DNA from: Pelagibacter sp052048135
GTDB lineage: Bacteria > Pseudomonadota > Alphaproteobacteria > Pelagibacterales > Pelagibacteraceae
Length of the DNA stretch: 64,000 nucleotides
Direction of reading: 5' to 3'
Assembly (NCBI RefSeq): GCF_052048135.1
Contig: NZ_JBNAIM010000002.1
Coordinates: 682,001-746,000, forward strand
The first letter of the stretch is position 1. Each line of letters starts with the position of its first letter. The position numbers and the translations under genes were made by a program. Shown here in pieces: positions 43,734-51,433 of the stretch. Below the pieces are notes generated by a model that was not told where the DNA came from, made no database searches, and saw only the letters and a list, made by a program, of their open reading frames with translations.

Positions 43734-44216
43734 TTAAATTAAATCTCTAATAAACAGTTTTATATCTTTTAATGTTTCAAATAGATTAAACATTGTTAAC
43801 TCCAAATTTGGAAAGATCTGATATAAAGGATTTTTAAAAGTATCAACAACAATTATCAAAGCCACAAAAGAGATTATTATCACTATTAAATATGACAAAA
43901 AGCTACTTAATGAAAGATTCTTTTTACCATGATATTGGGTTATTTCGTAATTCTTATTATTCTTAGATTCATTAATATTTTTTTTCTTAATCTCTATTTC
44001 TGATTTTTTATTATTGGTTGATTTTATTTTTGAGAGAGGTTTTTTTTCTTGTATTTTAATATTTTCAAAATCTACTTTTTTTTTAACAATTAATCTTTTT
44101 GGATCAAAAAACCATACATGTTTACATGAGCCACATTGAATAGTTCTCCCAGAACTTGGTATAAGTTCTGAATTTACATCAAAATTTTTATTGCAATTAA
44201 TACATTGTATAATCAT
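43734..44216 (-). CDS. MJ0042-type zinc-ribbon membrane protein
   Basis: A 160-aa protein. The N-terminal zinc ribbon has two Cys pairs (QCINCNKNF and QCGSCKHVWFF), followed by a Lys/Asn-rich linker, a membrane helix (about residues 108-128), and a short C-terminal amphipathic segment. Such proteins occur near ftsE/X or nhaA-like genes in alphaproteobacteria, but the role is unknown. It is the first gene of a leftward unit with nhaA and gpx. Confidence 0.75.
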   Translation of the reverse strand: MIIQCINCNKNFDVNSELIPSSGRTIQCGSCKHVWFFDPKRLIVKKKVDFENIKIQEKKPLSKIKSTNNKKSEIEIKKKNINESKNNKNYEITQYHGKKNLSLSSFLSYLIVIIISFVALIIVVDTFKNPLYQIFPNLELTMFNLFETLKDIKLFIRDLI

Positions 44217-44358
44217 ATTTTTTTATATCACAAATGATAGGTTCTTTTATATCTATTAAAATGTTTTTAATCCAAATGTTAATAGAAATTATATGAAAAA
44301 ATATAAGTTGAAATCAATTATTACTACTTTTTCTTATAATAATCTCTTTTTCTTTTTA

Positions 44359-44386
44359 TTGAAAACATAAGCAAAAACGCTATAAC
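44359..44386 (+). promoter_or_regulatory. Promoter of tRNA-Pro and the following gene
   Basis: TTGAAA (44359-44364), a 16-bp spacer and TATAAC (44381-44386), 10 bp before the tRNA 5' end. The close match and position make it a good sigma-70 promoter. The next CDS starts 4 bp after the tRNA and should use the same transcript. Confidence 0.6.
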
Positions 44387-44395
44387 GATCTCATT

Positions 44396-44472
<77 letters not shown>

Positions 44473-44476
44473 CTTT

Positions 44477-44758
44477 ATGAAAAAAGCTAAAATTTACAAA
44501 CCAAATAAAAGTGCCATGCAATCTGGTTTAGGTAAATTAGATAAATGGGTTTTGGAATTTGAAACAAATGACCCTACTAAAAATCCTTTAATGGGATGGG
44601 AAAGTTCTAATGATACTTACAGCGAATTAAGACTTGAGTTTTCTACAAAAGAACTAGCAATCAATTATGCAAAAAAGAAAAAAATAGAATTTGAAATTAT
44701 TGAGCCAAAAAAAAGAAAAATTGTTAAAAAATCATACGCTAATAATTTTTTAAAATAA
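44477..44758 (+). CDS. NDUFS4-like (ETC complex I subunit) protein
   Basis: A 93-aa protein resembling the NDUFS4/18-kDa accessory subunit family of complex I, shared by mitochondria and alphaproteobacteria. Supporting sequence: AKIYKPNKSAMQSG, WVLEFE, PLMGWESSNDTYSELRLEF, and FSTKELAINYAKKKKIEFEI. I start it at the ATG 4 bp after the tRNA-Pro CCA; the longer frame would run into the tRNA. The short distance implies release by tRNA 3' processing. The nuo operon is not in the window. Confidence 0.85.
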   Translation: MKKAKIYKPNKSAMQSGLGKLDKWVLEFETNDPTKNPLMGWESSNDTYSELRLEFSTKELAINYAKKKKIEFEIIEPKKRKIVKKSYANNFLK

Positions 44759-44762
44759 ATAT

Positions 44763-45752
44763 ATGTTTAAATTTTTTGTTCAAAAAAAATGGTTTTTATG
44801 GAGTATCTTCGGATCAATTTTTATTCTTGTTTCAACTTGGTATCAAGTTCAATTGGATGTAAAAATTAATGAATGGTTTGGTGAGTTCTATGATACTTTA
44901 CAAAAAGCTTTAACTACTCCAAATTCAGTTTCTGAAACAGAGTTTATTGGTTATCTTTTTACATTTGCAAAAATTGCAGCTCTTTGGATTCTTATAGCAG
45001 TATTCACAGGGTTTTTTACCAGTCATTGGGTTTTTAGATGGAGAACATCAATGGCTGATTATTACCATGAACAATGGTTAAAAGCGAGATTAACCGAAGG
45101 TGCTTCCCAAAGAGTTCAAGAAGATACATTAAAATTTGCAAGAATAATGGAAGGATTGGGAACTGGACTATTAGATAGTATAATGACACTTATTGCATTC
45201 ACTCCTATTCTTTGGGGCTTATCAAAACAAATAGATGTATTACCATGGATTGGGGAGGTGGATCATGCTTTAGTATGGGTTGCTATAATTTCTGCTTTAG
45301 GTGGAACATTACTCTTGGCTGCTGTTGGTATTAAACTTCCTGGCATTGAATATGATATTCAAAAAGAAGAAGCAGGTTATAGAAAAGAATTAGTTCATGG
45401 TGAAGATGATCCAATTAGAGCCGCACCACCAACAATAGGACAACTATATAATAGAGTAAGAGGAATTCACTATAAGTCTTATTTTCATTACTTATATTTC
45501 AACACTGTTAAGTGGAGTTATTTTCAAGGAATGGTAATCGTCCCTTATTTAGCTTTGGCTCCAACTATAGTTACAGGAGCAATTACATTGGGTTTTGTTC
45601 AACAAATTACTAGAGCTTTTGGAAGGGTAGAGGGATCTTTACAATATTTAGTTAAAAGCTGGTCTACAATTGTTGAATTAATTTCGGTTTGGAAAAGATT
45701 AAGAGAATTTGAGGAAAAATTAGAAATATCCAAAATGGAAACTGTATCTTAA
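44763..45752 (+). CDS. SbmA/BacA-like peptide transporter
   Basis: A 329-aa membrane protein with about six to seven helices. Sequence such as SHWVFRWRTSMADYYHEQWL and PGIEYDIQKEEAGYRKELVHGEDD is characteristic of SbmA/BacA, homologues of ABC exporter membrane domains that lack the ATPase and use the proton gradient to import peptides and peptide-like antibiotics. The natural substrate in this organism is not known. It overlaps glpX by 1 nt. Confidence 0.88.
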   Translation: MFKFFVQKKWFLWSIFGSIFILVSTWYQVQLDVKINEWFGEFYDTLQKALTTPNSVSETEFIGYLFTFAKIAALWILIAVFTGFFTSHWVFRWRTSMADYYHEQWLKARLTEGASQRVQEDTLKFARIMEGLGTGLLDSIMTLIAFTPILWGLSKQIDVLPWIGEVDHALVWVAIISALGGTLLLAAVGIKLPGIEYDIQKEEAGYRKELVHGEDDPIRAAPPTIGQLYNRVRGIHYKSYFHYLYFNTVKWSYFQGMVIVPYLALAPTIVTGAITLGFVQQITRAFGRVEGSLQYLVKSWSTIVELISVWKRLREFEEKLEISKMETVS

Positions 45753-46702
45753 TGGCTTTAGATAAAAAATTTGAAAATCTTTTTTTAAAAGTTTCTACTC
45801 AAGCAGCTATAGCAAGTAATAATTTTGTTGGAAAAAAAAATAAAGATCATGCAGATAAAGCTGCTGTTGATGCTATGAGATCAGAATTAAACAATATAAA
45901 TATGAAAGGTAGAGTAGTTATTGGTGAAGGTGAATTAGATGAAGCTCCCATGTTATTTATAGGTGAAAAACTTGGTACAATGTCTGGCCCAGAATTAGAC
46001 ATAGCTGTTGATCCACTTGAAGGTACGAAATTTGCAGCTTACAATCTCCCTGGTGCTCTTTCAGTAATATCTGTAGCAGAAAAAAACAATTTATTTAATG
46101 CCCCAGAAACATATATGAATAAAATTTCAGCAAACGTACCAAATGATCAAATAATTGATCTAGATTTCACAGTTAGAAAAAATATTCATAACTTGGCTGA
46201 TTTTAAGAATAAAAAACCAGAAAATTTAACAGCTTGTATTCTTAATAGACCTAGGCATAAAGAAATTATTGATGAATTGATAAAAATGAAAGTTAAACTT
46301 AAACTTATTACTGATGGAGATGTTTCTGGTGCCTTATTGGTAACTGATGAAAAATACAATGTTGATATTTTTTTAGGGATTGGTGGTGGTCCAGAGGGTG
46401 TATTGGCAGCTTCAGCATTAGATTCGTTTAATTGTTTTTTTCAGGGTAGATTTTTATTTGAAAAAGATAATGATAAATTAAGAGCAAAAAATATGGGAAT
46501 TGAAGACTTAAATAAAAAATATTTTTTAAATGAAATTGTAACAGGAGACACAATATTTTGTGCGACCGGCATAACATCTGGTGAGCTTGTTTCGGGTATC
46601 AAAATTGAGAATAATACAATTATTACTGACACTTTGATTACTCATAAATCTACTGGCCTTAAAAAGAATATTAAAGCTAAACAAAAGATTAATGCAACCT
46701 AA
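45752..46702 (+). CDS. glpX: Fructose-1,6-bisphosphatase class II
   Basis: A 316-aa GlpX-type gluconeogenic phosphatase. Metal-site sequences are VIGEGELDEAPML, DIAVDPLEGT and TDGDVSGALL; the family's IGGGPEGVLAA is intact. In other alphaproteobacteria it often neighbours hom, which here lies 7.5 kb away. It starts within the last base of the SbmA-like gene and is followed by tRNA-Glu after 45 bp. Confidence 0.94.
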   Translation: MALDKKFENLFLKVSTQAAIASNNFVGKKNKDHADKAAVDAMRSELNNINMKGRVVIGEGELDEAPMLFIGEKLGTMSGPELDIAVDPLEGTKFAAYNLPGALSVISVAEKNNLFNAPETYMNKISANVPNDQIIDLDFTVRKNIHNLADFKNKKPENLTACILNRPRHKEIIDELIKMKVKLKLITDGDVSGALLVTDEKYNVDIFLGIGGGPEGVLAASALDSFNCFFQGRFLFEKDNDKLRAKNMGIEDLNKKYFLNEIVTGDTIFCATGITSGELVSGIKIENNTIITDTLITHKSTGLKKNIKAKQKINAT

Positions 46703-46747
46703 TAACACTTGATAAAGAAGCTATTATACAATAAAAAAAACAAATTT

Positions 46748-46822
46748 GGTCCCTTCGTCTATCGGTTAGGACACGTGGTTTTCATCCTCGAAAGAGGGGT
46801 TCGATTCCCCTAGGGACCGCCA
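46748..46822 (+). tRNA. tRNA-Glu (anticodon TTC)
   Basis: A 75-nt cloverleaf with acceptor GGTCCCT/AGGGACC, anticodon loop GTTTTCATC with TTC, T-arm GGGGTTCGATTCCCC and encoded CCA (46820-46822). tRNA-Glu genes are frequent chromosomal integration sites, and an integrase lies 2.4 kb downstream. Confidence 0.97.
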
Positions 46823-46827
46823 CATTT

Positions 46828-47076
46828 ATGATATTTTATGTTTATATGCTTAAAAGCGTAAATAATAAGATAACAAAATCGTACGTTGGATATACAAATA
46901 ACTTAAATTTAAGACTAAAAAAGCATAATACTGGTAAAGGAGCAAAGTCAACTCGTGGTTATGAGTGGAAAATTATCTATAAAAAAAGATTTTATGATAA
47001 AAGAAAGGCTATGTCCTTTGAGTATCATTTAAAAAAAAATAAAAAAAAAAGAAAATATTTATTAATAAATAATTGA
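46828..47076 (+). CDS. GIY-YIG nuclease superfamily protein
   Basis: An 82-aa single-domain protein of the UPF0213/YhbQ type. The GIY-YIG motif appears as FYVYMLKS...SYVGYTNN, followed by LRLKKHNTGKGAKSTRG (catalytic Arg region) and the Glu in MSFEYHLK. It starts 5 bp after the tRNA-Glu CCA, so it is probably co-transcribed with it. Such small proteins cut nucleic acids but the role is poorly known. Confidence 0.88.
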   Translation: MIFYVYMLKSVNNKITKSYVGYTNNLNLRLKKHNTGKGAKSTRGYEWKIIYKKRFYDKRKAMSFEYHLKKNKKKRKYLLINN

Positions 47077-47077
47077 T

Positions 47078-49183
47078 ATGAAAATTGCATCTATTCTTCC
47101 TTATAAAGAAAATTATACAGAAAAAGGAGCAGGAGCAGTAGCTTTATGGATTAGCGAATTCATGAGAGATTCCATTTATAAAAAAAATATTTTTATTTTT
47201 GGTAACACATCAAATAAAAAATTTTTAACAAAAAACTATATAAATATTAATATAAATACTATTAATTCGAGATTAAGCAGCACTACAAAAGAATATTCAA
47301 ATAGGATTATAAAAAAAATACAAAATATGAATTTTGATATTATCGAGTTACACAATAGACCAATAATGATTAGGGAATTTTATAAAAAAACAAATTCAAA
47401 AATAATTTTATATTTTCATAATGATCCAACAACAATGAAAGGTGCAAAAACTGTTAATGATAGAATTTATTTATTAAATAGTGTTGATAAAATTATCTTT
47501 ATAACAAAATGGGTAAAAAAAAAATTTTTTGAAGGATTACCAAATTTATCCGATAATAAGACACAAATTATTTATCATAGTATTGATCCATTCAAAAAAA
47601 AGGTCAAAAAAAACAAACAAATTATATTTGTGGGAAAATTAAATGAGTCAAAAGGATATGATTTATATTGTAAAGCAATGTTTAAAGTTTTGGATTTTAA
47701 CAAAGATTGGATTGCATATTCTATAGGTGAAGAAAAAAGATTTCAAAACTTTCCCACACATATTAGACATAAATCTTTGGGTCAAATACCCCATAATAAA
47801 GTTCTTAAATATTTAAGTAAATCTGAAATAGCCATAATACCCTCAAGATGGGAAGAGCCTTTTGGTCGAACCTCTATGGAGGCATCTTCAAGAGGTTGTG
47901 CTACTATTATTTCAAATAAAGGAGGCCTTCCTGAGACAACAGATTATGCAATAAAACTTAAAAAGTTGGATGTTAGAAATATTGAAATCGAAACTATTAA
48001 ATTGATTAAAAATAAAAGTTTAAGAAAAAAAATTCAATTAAATAGTCAAATGAATATTAAACATAATCTTAAGAATAATTCAAAAGTTATAGATTTAATG
48101 AGAAGCTCATTATTTCCATTTAAAAAAATCAACTTTTTGAAGAATAAATTAAGAATAATAAATATCTATAATTTAGCACAAAAACTTAATCATAGAATTT
48201 ATAACCTTTCATTAGGAAAAAAATTTACTAATGGTTTTATAAGAAATGGACATGATGTAATTGAAATTAGTGATAGAGATTTTGTTAGGCAAAATAAAAG
48301 GTTAAATTTCTTAAATTTTAAAGACAAATTTCATGAATATTTAATTGAAACATTTAGAAATTATAATCCAAACCTAATCATTTTTGGTCACTCAGATAAT
48401 ATTAATCAAGATATTTTAACTGATTTTAGATCACTTAATAAGAATATAATTATATCGCAGTGGAATGAGGATCCTTTGATGAAAAACTTGCCAGATACAT
48501 CAGAAAATATCCATAAATTAAATAAATTTTTACCATTTGTAGACCATTCTTTCATCACAACAAGTCCATCAGTTGTTAACTTGCCTAAGAAATACTCAAA
48601 AAATATACATTTTTTTATGACACCTGTAGATAAAAATATTGAATGCTTTGATGTTTTCAAACATAAACCTGAAAATGATATTTTTTACGCAATGAGTCAC
48701 GGGGTTAATCGAGCAACTTTAAAAGTTGGAAAAACTGACAATAGAGTTGTTTTTTTAGAAAAACTTATAAAAAAAATTGATGGAATAAAATATGATTTTT
48801 ATGGAATTGGAAAACAAGAACCAGTTTGGGGTAATGAATTTTACAAATCACTTCTTAACTCAAAAATGGCTTTAAATCTTAGTAGGGGGGAACCTACAAA
48901 ACATTATTCAAGCAATAGAATTGCTTCACTTATGGGAAATGGATTATTAGTTTTTATTGATAAAAAAGTTGAAATGAATAAATTTTTCAATAAAAATGAG
49001 ATTGTTTTTTATGACTCTGTTGATGATCTGGCAAGTAGGATTAAATTTTTAAAAAAAAATGATAAATTAAGAAAAAATATCGCTAGAAAAGGTAAAGAAA
49101 AATATTTCAAACTATTTAATGAGACTAAAATTGCTAAATATATTGTTGATCTATCTTTAGGAAAAATAGTTTCTCTCACTTAA
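47078..49183 (+). CDS. Two-domain glycosyltransferase (GT4-like plus CgeB-like)
   Basis: A 701-aa cytoplasmic protein made of two transferase modules. Residues about 1-345 form a GT4-type domain with the donor-site pattern IIFVGKLNESKGYDLY and IIPSRWEEPFGRTSMEASSRG, where GT4 enzymes have E-x7-E. Residues about 365-701 resemble the CgeB/YkvP-like glycosyltransferase domain, with NLSRGEPTKHYSSNRIASL and a GNGLLVFID loop. There are no membrane helices. It starts 1 bp after the GIY-YIG stop. The acceptor is unknown; surface polysaccharide is likely. Confidence 0.8.
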   Translation: MKIASILPYKENYTEKGAGAVALWISEFMRDSIYKKNIFIFGNTSNKKFLTKNYINININTINSRLSSTTKEYSNRIIKKIQNMNFDIIELHNRPIMIREFYKKTNSKIILYFHNDPTTMKGAKTVNDRIYLLNSVDKIIFITKWVKKKFFEGLPNLSDNKTQIIYHSIDPFKKKVKKNKQIIFVGKLNESKGYDLYCKAMFKVLDFNKDWIAYSIGEEKRFQNFPTHIRHKSLGQIPHNKVLKYLSKSEIAIIPSRWEEPFGRTSMEASSRGCATIISNKGGLPETTDYAIKLKKLDVRNIEIETIKLIKNKSLRKKIQLNSQMNIKHNLKNNSKVIDLMRSSLFPFKKINFLKNKLRIINIYNLAQKLNHRIYNLSLGKKFTNGFIRNGHDVIEISDRDFVRQNKRLNFLNFKDKFHEYLIETFRNYNPNLIIFGHSDNINQDILTDFRSLNKNIIISQWNEDPLMKNLPDTSENIHKLNKFLPFVDHSFITTSPSVVNLPKKYSKNIHFFMTPVDKNIECFDVFKHKPENDIFYAMSHGVNRATLKVGKTDNRVVFLEKLIKKIDGIKYDFYGIGKQEPVWGNEFYKSLLNSKMALNLSRGEPTKHYSSNRIASLMGNGLLVFIDKKVEMNKFFNKNEIVFYDSVDDLASRIKFLKKNDKLRKNIARKGKEKYFKLFNETKIAKYIVDLSLGKIVSLT

Positions 49184-49211
49184 AATCAATTTTATTTATT
49201 AAAATTTAGAT

Positions 49212-50117
49212 TTATATTTTAATTTTATTTAATGCATTATTTTTAAACAAATTTGCCTCTTGAATATATCTTCTAACCATTTGTGTAGTTTTATGACCTG
49301 TCATGACCATTATGTTTCTCTCTTCTGCTCCAAATTCTGCAGCTGTAGTTGCAAATCCTGATCTTAAACTATGTCCAGCATATCTTGATGCGTCTAAGCC
49401 AGCTTTTTCTGCATATTTTTTTATAATTAAAGCAACTGATTTATCTGATAATTTAAAAAGTTTACCCTCATTTTTTTCTGTAAATTTTTCGCTAACATAA
49501 TCTTTAAGTGCTGTAACAGGACAAAACTCTCTGTTATCAAAGTAGGGGATGGCCTTAACACTTCCTTCACCTGATTGATCTGTTTTTGATTTTTTTATAA
49601 GAATTTTTACACCTTCTGTAACAAATTCGAGATCTTCATAATCAAGATTTACAAGCTCAGATCTTCTAAATCCACCAGCAAAACCAATTAAAATTAAAGC
49701 TTTATCCCTACTTTTTTCTTTATCTATTGCTTTAATTATTAATTTTAACTCATTGATTAATATAGGTTTTTTTGATCTTTGTCTTGACCCTATAGTTCTT
49801 TTAATACCATGTAAATTCTCCATTATTATTGGGTGTTTAGTGTCCAGATAATGCCCTTTTAGCTTATGTAATACGCTTATAGATGCAATTCTTCTTTTTA
49901 ATGTACTAAATTTTGATGATTTTGAGAGATGAGTAATATACAGAGCTATAATTTTTGGCTGTGTTGGCATTGAAGATAAGCAATTTTTTGCACAAAATCC
50001 TGAAAAGTCCTTAAAATCAGATCGGTAAGCTCTTAAAGTATTATTAGCTTTTGAATTCTTTAAATTTTTTAAAGTTTCTATTTCTAAGCTTTTAACATCA
50101 GTTACTAAATTATTCAT
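49212..50117 (-). CDS. Tyrosine recombinase/integrase
   Basis: A 301-aa site-specific recombinase. The N-terminal SAM-like core-binding domain covers about residues 15-100. The catalytic set is complete: R151 (GFRRSELV), K178 (KKSKTDQ), H249 and R252 (AGHSLRSGF), H275 (TGHKT) and the nucleophile Y284 (VRRYIQE). The TGHKTTQMVRRYI style is that of element-borne integrases rather than XerC/D. A 25-bp 9-7-9 inverted repeat sits just upstream of its start. No excisionase or phage genes are next to it. Confidence 0.9.
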   Translation of the reverse strand: MNNLVTDVKSLEIETLKNLKNSKANNTLRAYRSDFKDFSGFCAKNCLSSMPTQPKIIALYITHLSKSSKFSTLKRRIASISVLHKLKGHYLDTKHPIIMENLHGIKRTIGSRQRSKKPILINELKLIIKAIDKEKSRDKALILIGFAGGFRRSELVNLDYEDLEFVTEGVKILIKKSKTDQSGEGSVKAIPYFDNREFCPVTALKDYVSEKFTEKNEGKLFKLSDKSVALIIKKYAEKAGLDASRYAGHSLRSGFATTAAEFGAEERNIMVMTGHKTTQMVRRYIQEANLFKNNALNKIKI

Positions 50118-50123
50118 ATATAT

Positions 50124-50148
50124 TTCCGATAACCATTAATTATCGGAA
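50124..50148. repeat. 9-7-9 inverted repeat upstream of the integrase
   Basis: TTCCGATAA (50124-50132), a 7-bp spacer CCATTAA, and TTATCGGAA (50140-50148), a perfect 9-bp inverted repeat. It ends 7 bp before the integrase start. The layout of two inverted arms around a 7-bp centre matches the core site of tyrosine recombinases. It also covers the GGAAA ribosome site of the integrase mRNA, so it could be an operator or a translation-blocking hairpin instead. Confidence 0.6.
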
Positions 50149-50197
50149 GTTATATATTAATAGATTTATAATGTCAAATGAAATAATTTAATAATTT

Positions 50198-50689
50198 ATG
50201 TCCATAGGAATTTGGCAAACACTTATAGTTATAATATTATTTTCACCAGCTCTAATTGCTTTAATACTTTGTTTAACGTTAATTCAAAAAAAACCTTATA
50301 AAAAGTTAGGTAAAAAACAAATATATGCTGGATTCTGGCAAAGATTCATTGCTGGTTTTATAGATTTGATAATATTGATTATAATTGAAATAGTCCTAAT
50401 TTTCATTCCAGTTATTGGCTGGATAGCAAGTTTTTTTGTTACTTGGTTATATTTTGCAATACAACATTCTTCAACAAAACAAGCAACTTTTGGAATGAGG
50501 GCTTTAGATATTCAAATTAGTAACGAAAATCACCAAAAAATTGGTTTTTGGAGAGCTACAGGCAATTTCTATCTAACTATAATCTCTTCTTTAATACTAT
50601 TTATAGGTTTTTTTATGATTGGTTTTACCTCAAGAAAACAAGGTCTACATAATTTGATTTCTAGAACTTTATGTATTAAAGTTAAATAA
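50198..50689 (+). CDS. RDD family membrane protein with a TatA-like N-terminus
   Basis: A 163-aa protein. The RDD domain (AGFWQRFIAGFIDLIIL with Arg and two Asp-region residues, then GMRALDIQI and HNLISRTLCIKVK) covers residues about 40-160 with two or three further helices. The first 20 residues form an extra helix starting MSIGIWQTLIVIILF, which shares its first seven residues with TatA in this window. Function unknown; RDD proteins are often transporters. It starts 80 bp from the divergent integrase gene. Confidence 0.85.
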   Translation: MSIGIWQTLIVIILFSPALIALILCLTLIQKKPYKKLGKKQIYAGFWQRFIAGFIDLIILIIIEIVLIFIPVIGWIASFFVTWLYFAIQHSSTKQATFGMRALDIQISNENHQKIGFWRATGNFYLTIISSLILFIGFFMIGFTSRKQGLHNLISRTLCIKVK

Positions 50690-50712
50690 TAATTACTTTA
50701 CGCTAAAAATCA

Positions 50713-50982
50713 GTGCAAGGAACAAAATTTCAATTAAAAGTCTGGAAATACCTTAAAACAATACCAAAAGGTAAGGTAAAAACCTATAAACAGGTAGCTA
50801 TTGCTATAAAAAGCCCTAAATCAGCAAGAGCTGTAGCTAATGCTTGTGCTAAAAACCCATATGCTCCAAAAATACCCTGCCATAGGGTGATTAGGTCTGA
50901 TGGAGGTCTTGGAGGCTACTCTGGGAGAGGTGGAATTAGGCAAAAGCTCAAATTACTTAAATCTGAAAAAGTAATAATTTAG
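50713..50982 (+). CDS. Methylated-DNA--protein-cysteine methyltransferase, short form
   Basis: An 89-aa Ogt/MGMT catalytic domain for direct repair of O6-alkylguanine. The active-site PCHR has its Cys (C56, KIPCHRVI), the DNA-binding helix region is SARAVANACAKNP and the GGYSGRGGIRQKLKLL tail is intact. The start is a GTG at 50713. The N-terminal ribonuclease-like domain of long forms is absent, as in other minimal MGMT proteins. It is followed by a strong terminator. Confidence 0.9.
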   Translation: MQGTKFQLKVWKYLKTIPKGKVKTYKQVAIAIKSPKSARAVANACAKNPYAPKIPCHRVIRSDGGLGGYSGRGGIRQKLKLLKSEKVII

Positions 50983-51002
50983 CCCTATTTTAGGGCTTTT
51001 TT
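50981..51002 (+). terminator. Rho-independent terminator after the MGMT gene
   Basis: AGCCCTA (50981-50987), loop TTT, TAGGGCT (50991-50997) form a perfect 7-bp stem followed by TTTTTT (50997-51002). The stop codon of the gene overlaps the stem by two bases. Confidence 0.85.
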
Positions 51003-51433
51003 ACATTAAAAAAGTCAATAAATTCAACGTTTTTTGATCTTTCTAATTGATTTCTTGTAAATTTGCAAAGTTCACCCTTCAGTTGTACCATATATGAGGC
51101 TACACTTAAAATAGACCCCTCTATGGCCGTTTAAACGGTATATTCAATTAGTGCATCGCTCTACTATTCAACTATATCAACACTTTTAGACCATCCTATT
51201 TTTCAATCAATTTAATATTTGGTATGGTTAAAAAAGGTTAATTTTGTTGGTTTTTTTAATATTTTTCATTATTTTGAAAAAAATAAGTAACTATTATAGT
51301 AATTATGTCTATTTATATTTAAGATTGATCATAATATTATAATTTCATATATTATAAAAAATCCAATAAAAACAATAATTTAGTTAATAAACTTAATGTA
51401 ATACTTTATATATTAGTAAATAAATAGTACCTA
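50998..51433. other. 436-bp gene-free AT-rich stretch with IS-end-like sequence
   Basis: No ORF of convincing length is seen on either strand. Two things stand out. First, a less AT-rich patch at about 51075-51140 contains GTACCA (51088-51093), ACTTAAAATAGACCCC (51103-51118) and GGCCGTTTAAACGG (51125-51138), a style like the repeated ends of IS21-family elements. Second, the last of these includes a perfect 12-bp palindrome, CCGTTTAAACGG (51127-51138). The remainder is very AT-rich with short direct A/T runs. It separates the MGMT gene from the convergent EamA gene and could be remains of an inserted element. Confidence 0.4.

Noticed and set aside
44294..44371. 25-codon plus-strand frame MKKYKLKSIITTFSYN... 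before the tRNA-Pro promoter
   Set aside because: It runs into the -35 of the tRNA promoter, has no ribosome site and looks like AT-rich chance sequence.
47549..47556. Possible second copy of the TTCCGATAA integrase site
   Set aside because: Only TCCGATAA matches, inside the glycosyltransferase gene, and there is no inverted partner at the proper distance.
51103..51140. Idea that this tract is a duplicated tRNA-Glu 3' end (attR of an island)
   Set aside because: Only CCCCT is shared with the tRNA-Glu T-arm/acceptor sequence TTCCCCTAGGGACC; the rest does not align, so no attachment duplicate is supported.
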